Source: Nitrospirae bacterium JdFR-86 (GTDB lineage: Bacteria; Nitrospirota; Thermodesulfovibrionia; Thermodesulfovibrionales; JdFR-86). From it: 34,523 nucleotides of DNA. The position numbers and the translations under genes are program-made. The notes beneath the pieces were generated by a model that saw only the letters and a list, made by a program, of their open reading frames with translations, was not told the DNA's origin and made no database searches. This document shows, in pieces, positions 24,311 to 32,786 of the stretch (position 1 is the stretch's first letter; every line of letters begins with the position of its first letter). The stretch lies in the NCBI GenBank assembly GCA_002011815.1, contig MTOV01000002.1, positions 240,612 through 275,134 on the forward strand, written 5' to 3'.

Positions 24311-24961
24311 ATGCAAAATTCAGCCTTTCTTGATAAAGAGAACTCCTATTATACTTTTGTTAACGAGTCTCTACTTCCTTTGATCCCAGAGAGGCCGAAC
24401 ATTGTCATGGACATAGGTTGCGCTACAGGGCGGCTTGGCCAGAAATTGCTTCAAGCGGGTAACGCAAGTGAGCTTTACGGAGTAGAAATATTTGAACCAG
24501 CTGCCAACGAAGCGAAGAAAATTTATAAGAGGGTTCACGTTGGAGACATAGAAGAAATGAAGTTAGATTACAAAAATTACTTTGATGTTGTCGTTTGCGG
24601 CGACATATTGGAGCATTTAAAAGAACCATCTAAGGTGGTTAGTGAAATATATTCTTGGTTGGTAAAAGGAGGACTAATAGTTTGTAGTGTGCCAAATGTC
24701 CGGTACTGGCGAATCTGGCGAGATTTAATTTTCAAGGGGAAATGGGAATATACTATCGAGGGAATAATGGATCATACGCATCTACGATTTTTTACTTTAA
24801 GTTCATTCAGGAAAATGTTAATTGAAACATCTTTCGAGATTGAATATCAAGGTTTGCGTATCGCAAATGGTCTTAAACAGCGTGCATTTAACAGGCTGAC
24901 ATTCGGGCTTTTCGAAGAGTTTTTCGGAATTCAGATGTTGTTTCGTGGCCGGAAGAGATAA
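24311..24961 (+). CDS. Class I SAM-dependent methyltransferase
   Basis: Methyltransferase of the Methyltransf_23-like group, likely methylating a sugar or the chain end. Motif I is VMDIGCATGRLGQKLL (about 32-47), the acidic residue after strand 2 is E in YGVEIFEPA, and DVVVCGDILEHLKEP is the post-motif strand. GGLIVCSVPNVRYWRIW and HTHLRFFTLSSFRKML are typical of polysaccharide-locus methyltransferases. Length 216. The 64-base gap before it and the weak ribosome site suggest loose packing compared with the left operon. Acceptor unknown. Confidence 0.88.
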   Translation: MQNSAFLDKENSYYTFVNESLLPLIPERPNIVMDIGCATGRLGQKLLQAGNASELYGVEIFEPAANEAKKIYKRVHVGDIEEMKLDYKNYFDVVVCGDILEHLKEPSKVVSEIYSWLVKGGLIVCSVPNVRYWRIWRDLIFKGKWEYTIEGIMDHTHLRFFTLSSFRKMLIETSFEIEYQGLRIANGLKQRAFNRLTFGLFEEFFGIQMLFRGRKR

Positions 24962-25047
24962 TACCATTTATTTGGCATCGAGATCCACAATATTAGTAAT
25001 GTTATGCAAGCTATTAAGACACCAAATTTCATGAGGATTAAAAGATC

Positions 25048-26001
25048 ATGAATGTTAGCGTTGTCATCCCGACTTACAACTCTGCAAGGACTATCCAGGC
25101 AACCCTTGACTCGGTGTTACAGCAAACCGTTCCACCGGATGAAATACTTATTTTGGATGATGGAAGTACTGATAATACACTTTCCATATTGGATTCCTAC
25201 AAATCAAGTGTTATTATATTCCAGCAAAAGAACAAAGGCGTTGCAAGTGCACGTAACTTTCTCTGCAAGCAAGCCAGAGGGGATCTCATAGCCTTTCTCG
25301 ATCATGATGACATCTGGCACCCCAAGTACCTTGAAGTACAGCGAGGACTCTATGAATCTTTCCCTAACGCTGTTGCATATTTCACAGAGCATGTGAATTT
25401 TTACGGATATAGTAATTATGATTGGAGTAGTTGTTTATTAGATCCCCAGCCGACTGTTGAGCTTATAACTCCCCGGAGTTTTTTCAAAAGGTATTATGAG
25501 GCCACAGGTCCATTTGCCTCCATGAGCTACTGCTGTGTCCCAAAGTGGGTGCTGAAGAAGATTGGTAGAGAATCATTCTGCGTTAAAGTGAGTGGAGTGG
25601 ACGATTCTTACTTTTTTGGTCTATTAACACTTTTAGGATCCGTAGTATATATCCCATTGCCTCTAGTTGCCTATAGGATAACAAGTGAGGCTCAATCGGC
25701 CAATCGTTTGAAAAGCTTAGCGCTATGGGTAGAGATGTTTCAACTTCTCGAGGAACGCTATCGAAAGGTGGATGACACAGAACTCTTCAGAGTGTTCAAA
25801 ATGGCTTTCGCTTCAAAGAGACGTCAATACGGTAAGACTTTAATGGGCATAGGAGAAACTTCAGAAGCACGAAGGCAGTTCTGGTATTCTCTAAACAATA
25901 GCAGTAATCTCGTATCGATTGTAAAATCGCTATCGCTGTTGTTCCTTTCCTTCATGCCAGCTTTATTACAACCCAAATGGCCCTCTAGTTATCGAAAATG
26001 A
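25048..26001 (+). CDS. Glycosyltransferase family 2
   Basis: GT-A glycosyltransferase. It opens with MNVSVVIPTYNSARTI, has ILDDGSTDNTLSIL for donor binding and NKGVASARNF followed by LIAFLDHDDIWHPKYLEVQ with the DxD-type motif (DHDD). The C-terminal part has SGVDDSYFFGLLTLLGSVVY and a hydrophobic end (SLSLLFLSFMPALLQPKW). Length 317. It is in the AT-rich cassette and preceded by an 86-base gap. Sugar specificity is not visible. Confidence 0.9.
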   Translation: MNVSVVIPTYNSARTIQATLDSVLQQTVPPDEILILDDGSTDNTLSILDSYKSSVIIFQQKNKGVASARNFLCKQARGDLIAFLDHDDIWHPKYLEVQRGLYESFPNAVAYFTEHVNFYGYSNYDWSSCLLDPQPTVELITPRSFFKRYYEATGPFASMSYCCVPKWVLKKIGRESFCVKVSGVDDSYFFGLLTLLGSVVYIPLPLVAYRITSEAQSANRLKSLALWVEMFQLLEERYRKVDDTELFRVFKMAFASKRRQYGKTLMGIGETSEARRQFWYSLNNSSNLVSIVKSLSLLFLSFMPALLQPKWPSSYRK

Positions 26002-26067
26002 CAAGCATATAGAGATCTTTTCAAAACCTTCTCAGTCGGATTAAAAGACAAGCAATGTGGAGAAAAG

Positions 26068-26211
26068 ATGGATTTAAGAGAGCGCTCATTTCGAATCAAC
26101 AAATGCTCAACATCCTCAAGTTATATGTTTGTGTGTTCAACTTACTACTATTTTAAGCAATATTGTCTGTTTTTCTACGGGGATCAAAAAGCTTCTCTTG
26201 CAACCTGCTAA
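26068..26211 (+). CDS. Possible 47-residue ORF of unknown function
   Basis: The 223-base gap between two glycosyltransferase genes contains one ATG-led ORF (MDLRERSFRINKCSTSSSYM at its start) with GGAG four to five bases upstream. It has no recognisable domain, is rich in Ser, Tyr and Cys, and a competing frame over the same bases also looks protein-like (RIKRQAMWRKDGFKRAL). It may be a decayed gene end. Its last bases touch the strong ribosome site of the next gene. Confidence 0.15.
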   Translation: MDLRERSFRINKCSTSSSYMFVCSTYYYFKQYCLFFYGDQKASLATC

Positions 26212-26224
26212 AAGGAGGTTTATT

Positions 26225-27403
26225 ATGAAAGAAAACAAACCTATACGAGTATTATACAGCTATCCCCATAAGCTTGGCGCAGACAGGATCTGCTACACTG
26301 CGTGGCAACAGGTCAATAGCTTAGCTGCTGCAGGAGCGGATGTTTTGGTTTTTCCTGGTGTTCTTCACAAGTCCTTACCTGGCGGTGTAAAAGTTCACCC
26401 AACTCTTTCTTGGGGGAAGCTACGCATTTCATATAAACTTCTTGGCACTATGCGTGCTTGCACTTTGCACGACTACATTGTATCTCGCAGAATCGAGAAA
26501 CTGAATGGGCAGATCGATATCATCCACACATGGCCTCTTGGGGCGTTGCGAACGCTTAAAACCGCTGCGAGACTGGGGATTCCCACTGTATTAGAAAGAC
26601 CCAATGCACATACACGCTTTGCATACGAAGTGGTGCGAAAAGAATGCGAACGTTTGGGAGTCTCCTTACCACCTGATCATGAACATGCATTTAAACCTGA
26701 TGTTCTTCAAAAAGAAGAAGAAGAGTATCAACTAGCCTATCGAATACTGTGTCCGTCTGATTTTGTCGTTCGTACTTTTATTGAACAGGGTTTTTCTCAG
26801 GAGAAGTTGGTGCGACATCAATACGGGTTCGACGAAAAACGCTTCTATCCAGACAATAAACCGCGAGACCGAAAGAAGGGACTGACCATGTTGTTTGTCG
26901 GCGTCTGTGCGGTGAGAAAGGGATTGCACTACGCCTTAGAGGCATGGTTGCAATCTCCAGCACATCACGATGGCACTTTTTTAATCGCTGGAGAGTTCCT
27001 ACCAGAATACGCTCAAAAACTGTCATCTATGTTATCTCATCCAAGTGTCAAAGTTCTAGGGCATCGAAACGATATACCGGAACTAATGCGAAAGAGTGAC
27101 ATAATGATTCTCCCTAGCATCGAGGAAGGATTCGGTCTTGTATGTGTAGAAGCCATTGGCAGCGGCTGTGTCCCACTGGTTTCCGACGCTTGTACAGAGG
27201 GTTGCAAACACATGGATAATGCTCTGGTGCATCGTGTCGGAGACGTGGATGCACTATCACAGCAAATCACAATGCTCCATGAAGATCGTGAACTTCTTAA
27301 TAAGTTGCGAGATAGGGCTCTTCGCAGCGCGCCACAGATTACGTGGAATGCAGCCGGATTCAAGTTGCTTCAAGTATATCGCGAAATTATAGCAACAAAA
27401 TAA
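26225..27403 (+). CDS. Glycosyltransferase family 4 (GT-B fold)
   Basis: GT-B glycosyltransferase. The start is fixed by the strongest ribosome site in the window, AAAGGAGG, seven bases before this ATG; an upstream in-frame ATG at 26129 would add 32 unlikely residues. The N-terminal domain has IRVLYSYPHKLGADRICY and DIIHTWPLGALRTL. The C-terminal domain has LTMLFVGVCAVRKGLHYALEAW, LIAGEF and IMILPSIEEGFGLVCVEAIGSG with the E-x7-E element. Length 392. It is the last intact gene of the AT-rich cassette and is followed by a decayed glycosyltransferase. Confidence 0.9.
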   Translation: MKENKPIRVLYSYPHKLGADRICYTAWQQVNSLAAAGADVLVFPGVLHKSLPGGVKVHPTLSWGKLRISYKLLGTMRACTLHDYIVSRRIEKLNGQIDIIHTWPLGALRTLKTAARLGIPTVLERPNAHTRFAYEVVRKECERLGVSLPPDHEHAFKPDVLQKEEEEYQLAYRILCPSDFVVRTFIEQGFSQEKLVRHQYGFDEKRFYPDNKPRDRKKGLTMLFVGVCAVRKGLHYALEAWLQSPAHHDGTFLIAGEFLPEYAQKLSSMLSHPSVKVLGHRNDIPELMRKSDIMILPSIEEGFGLVCVEAIGSGCVPLVSDACTEGCKHMDNALVHRVGDVDALSQQITMLHEDRELLNKLRDRALRSAPQITWNAAGFKLLQVYREIIATK

Positions 27404-27472
27404 TAATTAAGATGTTATGATCACTTGAGTCGATCTTACTAATAAGGCAGAATGTTTATTTTGACTATTTTT

Positions 27473-27580
27473 GTGAAAGTCGGTGTTGTGATTCCAACAT
27501 AGGGTAGAACAGCAACTATTCATACTCCAGATTTGGTATTGTAGCAAATCCTTTTACCAGATAAAATATTGGTGTTCTTC
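27473..27580 (+). pseudogene. Decayed N-terminus of a family 2 glycosyltransferase
   Basis: From the GTG at 27473 the frame reads VKVGVVIPT, a stop, GRTATIHTPDLVL, a stop, then QILLPDKILVFFT and another stop. This is the usual opening of a family 2 glycosyltransferase (VVIPTYNR..., LDSVLKQTLLPDKILVVDDGS) with two internal stops at the expected Tyr and Gln codons and no catalytic remainder. The bulk of the gene is missing. It lies at the right edge of the AT-rich cassette, just before the remnant at 27583. Confidence 0.6.
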
Positions 27581-27582
27581 AC

Positions 27583-27852
27583 TTGATCCAAATGGAGACT
27601 GGTTATATCTCTCTGGAGCGCACTGATCCTGAAATATTAGAAAAATCTCAGAGCAACTTGCTGTCAAAAAGAGAAGCAATCTGGGGAAGACTAGCTACGA
27701 TGAAGGCATTTACAATTCCAACACCAGAGCTTAATGGATTCTCTCTTTTTAAAAACTGGCGTGGGTTGCCAGCAAAAGAAAAGGCTCGCTCTGTTCTGGG
27801 TACAGCCCGAAGGATCATCCAGCGGGGATACTACAGAAGCAGGACTCTATGA
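27583..27852 (+). pseudogene. C-terminal gene remnant coupled to the exosortase gene
   Basis: An open frame of 89 codons (TTG start; ATG at 27592) in a different frame from the glycosyltransferase fragment just upstream. It reads like the tail of a longer protein (SQSNLLSKREAIWGRL, then LFKNWRGLPAKEKARSVLG and ARRIIQRGYYRSRTL). I do not recognise the family. It has no convincing ribosome site, but its TGA overlaps the exosortase ATG (ATGA), the tight coupling of an original operon gene. The simplest reading is the surviving 3' end of a gene whose body was lost when the cassette was exchanged. A short functional protein cannot be excluded. Confidence 0.5.
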
Positions 27853-28769
27853 AAACGAATGCCATTAAGACCGCATTACACCCCAGAAGTAACACTGTGC
27901 ATGCAAAGAGTCAGATAATGTCAAGAAACCTCTCATTTTTGTTCTTCAATATCATCACACTCGTGACCTTCTACGCACCCATGAAAGAGCTGGTACTAAC
28001 CTCATTTCATAATGAACTCTACTCACATATCATCCTTATCCCTCTGGTAAGCAGCTACCTGATTTTTTCAAGAAGGAAGACGGTGTTTTCAGAAGTGAAA
28101 TACTCTTATATCGCCGGCATTGTCTTAATAACAGCTGGCACTTTACTGTATCTTGTTGGAAGAAACAACAGGCTCGGATTCAACCAGAACGACTATCTGG
28201 CTTTTATGATGTTTTCAGCCCTGATATTCTGGACAGGTGGCTTCGTGATGCTTTACGGAATACAGTCATTTAAGAATGCCACATTTCCACTTCTATTCCT
28301 TATATTCATGATACCGATTCCAACCGTAGTGGTAAAAAGGATAATCCTTCTGCTGCAGACAAGCTCTGCCGAGACTGTCTATGGACTTTTTAAACTCACT
28401 GGTGTTCCGTTTTTACGTGAGGGGTTTACATTTTATCTTCCCCAGCTCAGTATCGAAGTTGCAGAGCAGTGCAGTGGAATCCGTTCAAGCCTGGCGCTGT
28501 TTATCACCAGCATTCTGGCAGGGCATCTCTTCCTCAAAACCGGATGGAGAAAAGTAGTTTTGATCTTATTTGTATTTCCCATCACGGTGTTTAAGAACGG
28601 TCTGCGAATTGCAACGATCTCTCTGCTTGGGGCATACGTGGATGAGAGGATTCTCCATAGCTCTCTTCACAAACAGGGCGGAATACCTTTCTTCATACTT
28701 GCGCTTGTATTTCTAACACCGGTGCTTTGGCTTCTGAAAAAAACAGAAAAAACCGGGATAAAGAAGTAA
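27849..28769 (+). CDS. xrtA: Exosortase (XrtA-type transpeptidase)
   Basis: Inner-membrane cysteine transpeptidase that recognises PEP-CTERM tails of exported proteins, cleaves them and probably attaches them to a surface glycan. The 306 residues have about eight membrane segments and the full exosortase triad: Cys208 in EVAEQCSGIRSS, Arg253 in KNGLRIATIS and His274 in LHKQGGIPFF. It overlaps the upstream remnant and is followed six bases later by PrsK, the standard partner of this exosortase type. It lacks the fused EpsI domain seen in some relatives, and no PEP-CTERM protein is visible in the window, so its substrates are elsewhere. The A subtype is inferred from neighbours. Confidence 0.93.
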   Translation: MKTNAIKTALHPRSNTVHAKSQIMSRNLSFLFFNIITLVTFYAPMKELVLTSFHNELYSHIILIPLVSSYLIFSRRKTVFSEVKYSYIAGIVLITAGTLLYLVGRNNRLGFNQNDYLAFMMFSALIFWTGGFVMLYGIQSFKNATFPLLFLIFMIPIPTVVVKRIILLLQTSSAETVYGLFKLTGVPFLREGFTFYLPQLSIEVAEQCSGIRSSLALFITSILAGHLFLKTGWRKVVLILFVFPITVFKNGLRIATISLLGAYVDERILHSSLHKQGGIPFFILALVFLTPVLWLLKKTEKTGIKK

Positions 28770-28775
28770 GCTAAG

Positions 28776-30854
28776 ATGTTTGGAACTGTTCTGTCAGCCA
28801 CTGCAGCCTTTCTCCTTTTAATGCTTTCTGGCTATAGCATGCTAAAACGCAGGGGTGCCACTGATGTTGCTTTTTGCCTTGCCACCCTGTTGCTTGCGGC
28901 AGTGGAAGTAACAGACCAGCTTCTGCTGAACGGGTCATACGATACTGTTTTACTAAAAAAGACTGCGCTTTTTCTTGAATCGCTCCTGCCCGTAGTGTTT
29001 CTGGTCTTTAGTGTTACCTACTCGCGGCAGAAGTCTGCTGAATCAATTTCTGTCTTGTGGGGCTGTCTTATGGCAGCAGCCCTGCTCTTCCCCACAGTGG
29101 TAGTTCTATTCCCGCTGGATGACTTCTTCTACTCGCCTGACCTTCAGACAGAAAAAATACTATTTCTTGGAAAAGTCGGCTACTGGTTCTATATAGGCAT
29201 GATGGTTTACTGCGTTATAGCGCTCGTAAACATAGAGTCCACTTTTACGTCTTCCTCCGGCAAAGACAGATGGAAAATGAAATACGAGGTAACAGGCATA
29301 AGCGCTGTGCTTGCAGTCCTGATTTTCTACTTCAGTCAGGGACTCCTGTACAGGACTATAAACATGAACCTGATACCCGTAAGGTCAGGTGTCCTGATAA
29401 TCGCCACTTTCCTTATAGGTTATTCAAGGTTCTTCAGGGGCAATGACGTAAAAGTCGTGGTATCAAGATATGTCCTTTACAGGTCTCTAACACTCCTTTT
29501 AATCGGACTCTATTTGCTCATTCTCGGGCTAATCGGTGAGGGGATGAGATATTTCGATGTCTCATTTAGCAAAGACCTGACAATATTTATTGCCTTTGCC
29601 AGTGGCATTGCCATGCTGCTTATCCTGCTTTCAGAGCAGTTAAGAAGAAGGGTAAAGGTGTTTATCAATAAACATTTCTACGCCCACAAGCATGACTACA
29701 AAACTGAGTGGCTCAAGTTCACCCAACGGCTTTCAGCATGCAGAACACTCACAGATGTACAGAACGTCATTCTCAACACATATAAAGAGACTTTTGGTCT
29801 TGAGGGCGCTTCCCTGTACCTCCTTGACAAAGAAAGGAGCAGATATATACTTGTAGCCACTCAGGAGATGCCTGACACTATAGCTGAACTCAAGGCATCC
29901 AAAGAGCTTATCTCCTACTTTACGGAACACAGCAGGGTGTTTAATCCCCTTGACAACGAGTATATTCCCAACGCTGAAGAAGCCCTGTTCGTCCACCACA
30001 CAGGAGCAAGGCTCATAGTTCCACTGACAGGCAACGGAAAGGTAGAAGGTATTGTAGTCTTCGGGAAACAACTGGCAAAGGAAGAGTTTATATATGAGGA
30101 TTATGACCTGATGAAGACCCTTGCAAAACAGGCTGCACTATCCATCATCAACTTCAGGCTTTCTGAAGAGCTTGCCGAGACAAGGGAAGTAGCGGCAGTA
30201 GCACGGATATCTTCGTTCGTAATCCATGACCTTAAGAACCTTGCATACACACTCTCGCTTCTCCTGGAGAATGCAGAAGACTACATTGGCGAGCCAGAGT
30301 TCCAGACTGACATGCTCGACACCATCAGGAACGCAATCACAAAAATGAAAGGGCTTATCCAGAAACTAAAGACTATTCCTGAAAAACATACATTGAATAC
30401 CGAGTTTGCAGATATAAGCCTTCTTGCAAGGGATGTAATGAAGGAGATCGAAAAAATAAACTCGGATGTCGAGTTCGTCTATAAGGGTTCGTCCACTGTT
30501 TCAATGATTGACGTAGAAGAAGTCAGAAAGGTTATACTGAACCTGATTTTGAACGCACTTGATGCAACAAACGGAAAGGGTGTAATCAAGGTTGAGGCAG
30601 GCTACAATGGAGACACGACTTACGTAAGTGTAGAGGACAGCGGATGCGGAATAGAAGAGGACTTCATCAAAAACCATCTGTTTAAACCGTTCAGAACTAC
30701 AAAAAAGAAAGGGCTTGGAATCGGACTTTACCAGTGCAAACAGATAGTAGAGGCACACGGTGGAAGAATCGAGGTAAGTAGTGAGGTCGGAAAAGGCTCT
30801 GTCTTTACAGTGTACCTGCCTGCTGAAAGAGTACCAGTGCATACAGTGCAATAA
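28776..30854 (+). CDS. prsK: PrsK, XrtA/PEP-CTERM system sensor histidine kinase
   Basis: Membrane sensor kinase of the PrsK-PrsR pair that controls PEP-CTERM protein genes. The first ~290 residues hold about eight membrane segments. A GAF domain follows at about 320-460 (LEGASLYLLDKERSRYILVAT, ARLIVPLTGNGKVEGIVVFG). Then come an unusual H-box SFVIHDLKNLAYTLSLLLEN with His484, and an ATPase domain with NLILNALDAT (N box), VEDSGCGI (G1) and GLGIGLYQC (G2). All kinase motifs are intact. Length 692 is typical. It sits between the exosortase and its response regulator. Confidence 0.95.
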   Translation: MFGTVLSATAAFLLLMLSGYSMLKRRGATDVAFCLATLLLAAVEVTDQLLLNGSYDTVLLKKTALFLESLLPVVFLVFSVTYSRQKSAESISVLWGCLMAAALLFPTVVVLFPLDDFFYSPDLQTEKILFLGKVGYWFYIGMMVYCVIALVNIESTFTSSSGKDRWKMKYEVTGISAVLAVLIFYFSQGLLYRTINMNLIPVRSGVLIIATFLIGYSRFFRGNDVKVVVSRYVLYRSLTLLLIGLYLLILGLIGEGMRYFDVSFSKDLTIFIAFASGIAMLLILLSEQLRRRVKVFINKHFYAHKHDYKTEWLKFTQRLSACRTLTDVQNVILNTYKETFGLEGASLYLLDKERSRYILVATQEMPDTIAELKASKELISYFTEHSRVFNPLDNEYIPNAEEALFVHHTGARLIVPLTGNGKVEGIVVFGKQLAKEEFIYEDYDLMKTLAKQAALSIINFRLSEELAETREVAAVARISSFVIHDLKNLAYTLSLLLENAEDYIGEPEFQTDMLDTIRNAITKMKGLIQKLKTIPEKHTLNTEFADISLLARDVMKEIEKINSDVEFVYKGSSTVSMIDVEEVRKVILNLILNALDATNGKGVIKVEAGYNGDTTYVSVEDSGCGIEEDFIKNHLFKPFRTTKKKGLGIGLYQCKQIVEAHGGRIEVSSEVGKGSVFTVYLPAERVPVHTVQ

Positions 30855-30878
30855 AACCCCATACAAAGCAAAGCCGAA

Positions 30879-32240
30879 ATGGAAAAACTCCTGATTGTCG
30901 ATGACAACAACGATATAAGAAAACAGCTTAAATGGGGGCTTAGCAAAGACTACACCGTGCTTTCTGCAGGAAACGCTAAGGAGGCTCTTGCCTTTTTCAG
31001 AAAGCACCAGCCAAAGGTAGTGGTTCTTGACCTGGGTCTGCCACCCCATGAGAGCGAGTCAGCAGAAGGGTTCAGGTGTCTTGAGGAGATTCTGGCAGAT
31101 GCACCCAACACAAAGGTGATAATAATTACAGGAAATGACGAAAGAAAAACTACACTTAAGGCTGTACAGATGGGAGCTTATGACTTTTATCAAAAGCCAG
31201 TAAACCTCGACGAACTAAAGGTCATCATAAACAGGGCATTTCACCTGTATAACATTGAAGAAGAAAACCTCAGACTGCATCTTGCCCTTGACAGCAAGAC
31301 TACTGAACTGGGCGGAATGTTTGGACAGTGTTCTGAGATGCTAAAGGTCTTCTCAACCATTAGAAAGGTTGCCTCCTCCGATGTCTCTGTACTTATAGTA
31401 GGAGACAGCGGTACAGGCAAGGAGCTGGCAGCAAGGGCAATTCATTCAATGAGCCTCAGAAAAGACGGTCCTTTTGTGCCGATAAACTGCGGCGCCATAC
31501 CTGAAAGCCTGCTTGAGTCAGAACTCTTCGGGCATGAAAAAGGTGCATTCACCGGCGCGCATACACAACTGCAAGGCAAGTTTGAATATGCACATAAAGG
31601 GACTCTCTTTCTTGACGAGATAGGAGAACTGCCAGCCAACCTGCAGGTAAAACTGCTCAGGTTTCTGCAGGAAAAGACCATCCAGCGGGTAGGCGGCAGA
31701 GAGGACATCTATGTGGATGCAAGAATAATCGCCGCTACAAATATTGAAATATCAAAGGCAATACAGGAAGGGAAATTCAGAGAGGATCTTTACTACAGGA
31801 TAGGGGTCATAACTCTGAACCTGCCAAAACTGAGTCAGCGCAAAGGCGATATAATGCTGCTTTCAAACCTCTTTCTCAGGAAGTTCAGTGCAGAGTTCGG
31901 GAAAAAGATTAAAGGGTTCAGCGCATCAGCAGTAGAACTGCTTGAGTCGTACAATTGGCCAGGCAATGTAAGAGAGCTCGAAAACAGAATACAAAGAGCT
32001 GTAATTATGTCTGAGTCTTCAATAATAGAGCCACATGACCTTGGATTTACAGAAAAGCCAGCGAGACAAAAGGTTACTTTCCAAAACGGCATGACACTTA
32101 AAGAGGCAAGGGACAAGGTCGAAAAAGAGATGATAATATCTGCTGTCGAAAGACACAATGGCAATATAGCAAAGGCTGCTGTAGAACTCGGTATCAGCAG
32201 ACCAACCTTATACGACCTTATGAGAAAGCACGGCATTTAA
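30879..32240 (+). CDS. prsR: PrsR, sigma-54-dependent response regulator
   Basis: NtrC-type activator partnered with PrsK. The receiver domain has the acidic pair at residues 8-9 (LLIVDDN) and phospho-acceptor Asp51 (VVVLDLGLPP). The AAA+ domain has Walker A GDSGTGKE at about 175, the sigma-54 contact loop GAFTGA at about 221-226, and GTLFLDEIGELP as Walker B. A Fis-type helix-turn-helix ends the protein (GNIAKAAVELGISRPTLYDL). Length 453. It would act on -24/-12 promoters such as the candidate at 18258. The gene ends 44 bases from a convergent lipoprotein gene. Confidence 0.96.
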   Translation: MEKLLIVDDNNDIRKQLKWGLSKDYTVLSAGNAKEALAFFRKHQPKVVVLDLGLPPHESESAEGFRCLEEILADAPNTKVIIITGNDERKTTLKAVQMGAYDFYQKPVNLDELKVIINRAFHLYNIEEENLRLHLALDSKTTELGGMFGQCSEMLKVFSTIRKVASSDVSVLIVGDSGTGKELAARAIHSMSLRKDGPFVPINCGAIPESLLESELFGHEKGAFTGAHTQLQGKFEYAHKGTLFLDEIGELPANLQVKLLRFLQEKTIQRVGGREDIYVDARIIAATNIEISKAIQEGKFREDLYYRIGVITLNLPKLSQRKGDIMLLSNLFLRKFSAEFGKKIKGFSASAVELLESYNWPGNVRELENRIQRAVIMSESSIIEPHDLGFTEKPARQKVTFQNGMTLKEARDKVEKEMIISAVERHNGNIAKAAVELGISRPTLYDLMRKHGI

Positions 32241-32284
32241 AATTATCTTGCCATTGCCGCGCTCATCTGAGCCAGACCACCGGT

Positions 32285-32662
32285 TTAATTACAATACACC
32301 TCAGTCTCATAATTATCAGGGTATCTTACCTCGTTGGAATACTTACTTTCATTACCATGCGCATCATAAGCTGTTACAGCAAAATAATATGTGCCCGACG
32401 TGAGGTTACTGATAGTATAGGTAGTTGTGTTGCCCACAATAACTATCGGTTCTCCATAACTACAAGACGACGTTCCGTAATATATCTTATAGCCTGCGAG
32501 GTCTGTTAGGGCAGTTCCATCCTCATTTTCAGTAGGTGCATCCCACACCAACTTCACACTGAGAGTATTACTGTCACTACTACCACTAGTACTGTCGCCG
32601 CCTCCTCCACAGCCTGCCACCACCAGTAAAAATACCAGAATAAATACTCCTTTATGCCACAC
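32285..32662 (-). CDS. Small fibronectin type III lipoprotein
   Basis: A 125-residue secreted lipoprotein. It starts at GTG with AAGGGG upstream. Residues 1-17 are a lipoprotein signal peptide with lipobox VVAG-Cys18, followed by a glycine/serine linker, then one fibronectin type III domain at about 35-115 (LVWDAPTENEDG, AGYKIYYGTSS, YTISNLTSGTYYFAVTAYDAHGNES, with YSNEV as the last strand). It converges on prsR and is not obviously part of the operon. It may bind a polymer or protein at the cell surface; function is not known. Confidence 0.85.
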   Translation of the reverse strand: MWHKGVFILVFLLVVAGCGGGGDSTSGSSDSNTLSVKLVWDAPTENEDGTALTDLAGYKIYYGTSSCSYGEPIVIVGNTTTYTISNLTSGTYYFAVTAYDAHGNESKYSNEVRYPDNYETEVYCN

Positions 32663-32723
32663 TTTTGTCCCCTTTGCAGACTGTTGGACATCCAGAACTC
32701 AAACCCTACCGTCTTTCATTATC

Positions 32724-32752
32724 ATTTTATACGGTCGTGCTAACTAACACAA
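32724..32752 (-). promoter_or_regulatory. Possible sigma-70-like promoter of the lipoprotein gene
   Basis: On the minus strand TTGTGT (32752-32747) and TAAAAT (32729-32724, five of six to consensus) are 17 bases apart, about 60 bases before the lipoprotein GTG. The -35 match is only three of six. Confidence 0.25.
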
Positions 32753-32786
32753 TTACCAGTGCCTTACGACTTCAGGAAGGTATCTC

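Noticed and set aside
26129-26224. Upstream ATG extending the family 4 glycosyltransferase by 32 residues
   Set aside because: The ATG at 26225 has AAAGGAGG at ideal spacing and the glycosyltransferase fold starts right after it.
27404-27472. Inverted repeat TAAGAT / ATCTTA as a terminator after the last cassette gene
   Set aside because: Only six base pairs around a 19-base loop and no T-run after it.
32241-32284. Bidirectional terminator between convergent prsR and the lipoprotein gene
   Set aside because: The only stem is GCTC/GAGC (four pairs) with no T-run on either strand.
32663-32786. Possible -24/-12 promoter upstream of the lipoprotein gene (AAGGCAC, then TTGTG, minus strand)
   Set aside because: The spacing is one base too long and the -12 GC is missing; a sigma-70-like pair fits slightly better.
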